Both the position numbers and the translations under genes were made by a program. Under the pieces are notes generated by a model, which was not told the origin of the DNA, did not search any database, and saw only the letters and a program-made list of their open reading frames with translations. Of a DNA stretch of 64,000 bases, positions 61,633-64,000 are shown piece by piece. Every line of letters begins with the position of its first letter. Position 1 is the first letter of the stretch. The DNA lies in the NCBI GenBank assembly GCA_002256245.1, contig NKIU01000009.1, positions 62,001 through 126,000 of the forward strand, in the 5' to 3' direction. The stretch is from Pseudorhodobacter sp. PARRP1. Its GTDB lineage: Bacteria > Pseudomonadota > Alphaproteobacteria > Rhodobacterales > Rhodobacteraceae.

Positions 61633-63993
61633 ATGCCGCATCTGAAAACCATCGAGCAACGGCTGCTGTGGCTGTCGCATTGGATGATCCACCACGCCAA
61701 CCATATCCGCCCGAAAGTCGATGCGATCAAAATCGGCGGCCATCAGGCCTCAAGCGCCTCGATGGTGTCGATCATGACGGCACTGTATTTTGCAGCCCTG
61801 CGGCCCCAAGATCGGGTGGCGGTGAAACCCCACGCCGCGCCGATCTTCCACGCCATGCAGTATCTGATGGGCAATCTACCGCTGGAAAAGCTGCAGAACT
61901 TTCGTGGCTATCATGGCGTGCAAAGCTATCCCAGCCGCACCAAAGACGGCGATGACGTTGATTTTTCAACGGGTTCGGTGGGCTTGGGGGTGGCGATCAC
62001 TTCGTTTGCCTCGATCGTGCAGGATTACATCGCAGCGAAAACCTGGGGGCAGGGCCTGCCCTTGGGCCGCATGGTCGCGCTGGTGGGCGATGCCGAACTT
62101 GACGAAGGCAATATCTACGAATGCCTGCAAGAAGGCTGGAAACACGATCTGCGCAACACTTGGTGGATCATCGACTATAACCGCCAGTCGCTCGACGGTA
62201 TCGTGCGCGAGGGTCTGTTCGAGCGTATTGAAAAGATTTTTCAAGCCTTCAGTTGGCAGGTGATCCGCATCAAATACGGCGCCCTGCAACGCGCCGCCTT
62301 CGCCGAGCCGGGTGGCGAGGCCCTGCGCAATTGGATCGACGCCTGCCCGAACCAACTTTACGCAGCGCTGACGTTCCAAGGCGGCGCGATCTGGCGGCAG
62401 CATCTGCTGGATGATCTGGGCGACCAAGGCGAGGTCAGCGCCCTGATCGCGCGGCGCAGCGATGCCGAACTGGCCGAACTGATGGAAAACCTCGGTGGCA
62501 ACTGTGTGCAGACCATGGCCGAAACCTTTGCCGCCGTCACCGACGACCGCCCCACCTGCTTTCTCGCCTATACGATCAAAGGCTGGGGCACGCCGATTGC
62601 GGGCCACAAAGACAACCACGGCGGCCTGATGACCAAGGCGCAAATGGCCGAATGGCACGCGCATATGGGGGTTCCCGCAGGGCAGGAGTGGGAACCCTTC
62701 GCCACCGTCACCGACCCCAAAGCCCTGCAAACCTTCCTATCCAAAGCCCCCTTTTTCGCCAAAGGCCCGCGCCAATTCACCGACGCCATCCTACCCGTGC
62801 CGCAAATCTCGGCCGCTTCAGACCGCGACATGTCCACCCAAATGGGCTTTGGCAAAATCCTCGACGATCTGGCGAAAGCTGACAGCGATCTCGCCGCCCG
62901 CATCGTCACCGCCTCGCCCGATGTGACAGGCACGACCAACCTTGGCCCATGGGTCAACCGCCGCAAACTGTTCGCCCGCACCGCCCAAGCCGACACCTTT
63001 CAGGATCAGAAAATCCCCTCCACCGCGAAATGGGATTTCACCCCCGCAGGCCAGCATATCGAACTGGGCATCGCCGAGATGAACCTGTTCCTGCTGCTGG
63101 GTGCCGCTGGCCTGTCGCACGCCCTGTTCGGCAAACGGCTGATCCCGATTGGCACAGTTTATGATCCCTTCGTCGCCCGCGGCCTCGATGCGCTGAACTA
63201 CGCCTGCTACCAGGACGCCCGCTTTATCATCGTCGGCACGCCCTCCGGCGTCACCCTCGCCCCCGAAGGCGGCGCGCATCAATCCATCGCCGCCCCCCTG
63301 ATCGGCATGGCGCAAGACGGCCTCGCCGCCTTCGAGCCTGCCTTTGTCGATGAACTGGCCGTCATCATGGCCTGGGCCTTCGACTACCTGCAACGCGACG
63401 GCACCGGCGACCCGGATGAGCGCACATGGCTGCGCGATGAAACCGGCGGTGCGGTCTATCTTCGTCTGTCCACCAACCCCATCGAGCAACCGGGACCGCG
63501 CGCCGATCAAGCCTTCCGCCAAGGTGCCATCGACGGCGGCTATTGGCTGCGCCCACCGGGGCCGAACTGCGATGTGGTGATCGCCTATCAAGGCGTCATC
63601 GCGCCAGAGGCGATCAAAGCCGCTGGCCTGCTCGCCGAAACCCGCCGCGATGTGGGCGTGCTGGCCGTCACCTCGGCGGATCGGCTGAACGCAGGCTGGA
63701 CAGCCGCCCAACGCGCCCGCGCCCGTGGCAATCCCGCAGCCATCTCGCACATCGAACGCCTGCTCAATCCCCTCCCCGCCCATTGCACCCTGCTGACGGT
63801 GATCGACGGCCACCCGGCCACCCTCGCATGGCTCGGCGGTGTGCGCGGCCATCGCACCATCCCGCTGGGGGTCGAGCATTTCGGCCAGACCGGCACTATC
63901 GGCGACCTCTACCGCCATTTCGGCATCGACGCCGCCAGCATGGTGGAACGCATTGCAGGCCTAACCCCCGGCGCGCGCCCTGCGGGCCACTAG
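61633..63993 (+). CDS. Homodimeric pyruvate dehydrogenase E1-like (transketolase-fold) enzyme
   Basis: A 786-residue thiamine-diphosphate enzyme. The ThDP motif is GDAELDEGN at 152-160 with the closing Asn183; the pyrimidine domain with AEMN lies near 480; transketolase-like segments such as DFSTGSVGLG (~115) precede. It is shorter than AceE (~890 residues) and resembles MdeB, an alpha-ketobutyrate dehydrogenase E1-like protein. No E2 or E3 gene is adjacent, so the acyl acceptor is unknown. The stop is 8 bases inside the window end, so downstream partners may follow. Confidence 0.85.
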   Translation: MPHLKTIEQRLLWLSHWMIHHANHIRPKVDAIKIGGHQASSASMVSIMTALYFAALRPQDRVAVKPHAAPIFHAMQYLMGNLPLEKLQNFRGYHGVQSYPSRTKDGDDVDFSTGSVGLGVAITSFASIVQDYIAAKTWGQGLPLGRMVALVGDAELDEGNIYECLQEGWKHDLRNTWWIIDYNRQSLDGIVREGLFERIEKIFQAFSWQVIRIKYGALQRAAFAEPGGEALRNWIDACPNQLYAALTFQGGAIWRQHLLDDLGDQGEVSALIARRSDAELAELMENLGGNCVQTMAETFAAVTDDRPTCFLAYTIKGWGTPIAGHKDNHGGLMTKAQMAEWHAHMGVPAGQEWEPFATVTDPKALQTFLSKAPFFAKGPRQFTDAILPVPQISAASDRDMSTQMGFGKILDDLAKADSDLAARIVTASPDVTGTTNLGPWVNRRKLFARTAQADTFQDQKIPSTAKWDFTPAGQHIELGIAEMNLFLLLGAAGLSHALFGKRLIPIGTVYDPFVARGLDALNYACYQDARFIIVGTPSGVTLAPEGGAHQSIAAPLIGMAQDGLAAFEPAFVDELAVIMAWAFDYLQRDGTGDPDERTWLRDETGGAVYLRLSTNPIEQPGPRADQAFRQGAIDGGYWLRPPGPNCDVVIAYQGVIAPEAIKAAGLLAETRRDVGVLAVTSADRLNAGWTAAQRARARGNPAAISHIERLLNPLPAHCTLLTVIDGHPATLAWLGGVRGHRTIPLGVEHFGQTGTIGDLYRHFGIDAASMVERIAGLTPGARPAGH

Positions 63994-64000
63994 CCCGCCG

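Overview
The window is high-GC, gene-dense chromosomal DNA of an alphaproteobacterium, most likely of the Rhodobacteraceae. The evidence is gene content and order: secA / parvulin / argJ / mutT, the rimP-nusA-ylxR-infB block, ubiG, ptsN-hpf-lptB-lptA-lptC-kdsD-rnd, dnaK-dnaJ, and proteins typical of the family such as a substrate-binding/OmpA fusion. Genes are tightly packed, many with 1 to 20 nt overlaps. No gap without a gene exceeds about 240 bases. I see no insertion sequence, prophage, CRISPR array, tRNA or rRNA.

Layout. 0-3.3 kb: partial alcohol dehydrogenase, choline/betaine binding protein and divergent BetI-type regulator, then a SulP transporter. 3.5-8.1 kb: lytic transglycosylase, RadC, substrate-binding/OmpA fusion and an unrecognised envelope protein. 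8.2-14.2 kb: secA, periplasmic peptidyl-prolyl isomerase, argJ with an odd N-terminus, mutT and a 46-codon gene. 14.3-19.9 kb: infB, ylxR, nusA, rimP, preceded by a promoter and intrinsic terminator that form a short leader RNA. 19.9-22.1 kb: cupin, proline iminopeptidase, ubiG.

22.1-33.8 kb is the most distinctive region. A TetR-type regulator, a complete dipeptide-type ABC transporter and a CocE/NonD hydrolase form one leftward unit. A TMADH/DgcA-like flavin iron-sulfur enzyme and an MttB-superfamily methyltransferase form the divergent rightward unit. The shared 117-bp control region carries two inverted copies of a 14-bp site. I infer uptake and hydrolysis of a peptide- or ester-linked compound followed by N-demethylation; the substrate is unknown.

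33.8-37.8 kb: dnaK and dnaJ with a heat-shock (RpoH-type) promoter, and an SH3-domain exported protein. 37.8-47.9 kb: surface glycan region with an ABC-2 export permease, a CysQ-type PAP phosphatase, kdsB, galU, four glycosyltransferases and a protein with two sulfotransferase-like halves; together they suggest a sulfated, Kdo-linked surface polysaccharide. 47.9-52.7 kb: ptsN, ribosome hibernation factor, LPS transport genes lptB-lptA-lptC, kdsD and RNase D. 52.8-54.2 kb: an RTX protein. 54.2-60.8 kb: a sugar/polyol catabolic operon (binding protein, ATPase, permease, dehydrogenase, FGGY kinase) next to an AraC regulator. 61.0-64.0 kb: an Lrp/AsnC regulator divergent from a homodimeric pyruvate-dehydrogenase-E1-like enzyme.
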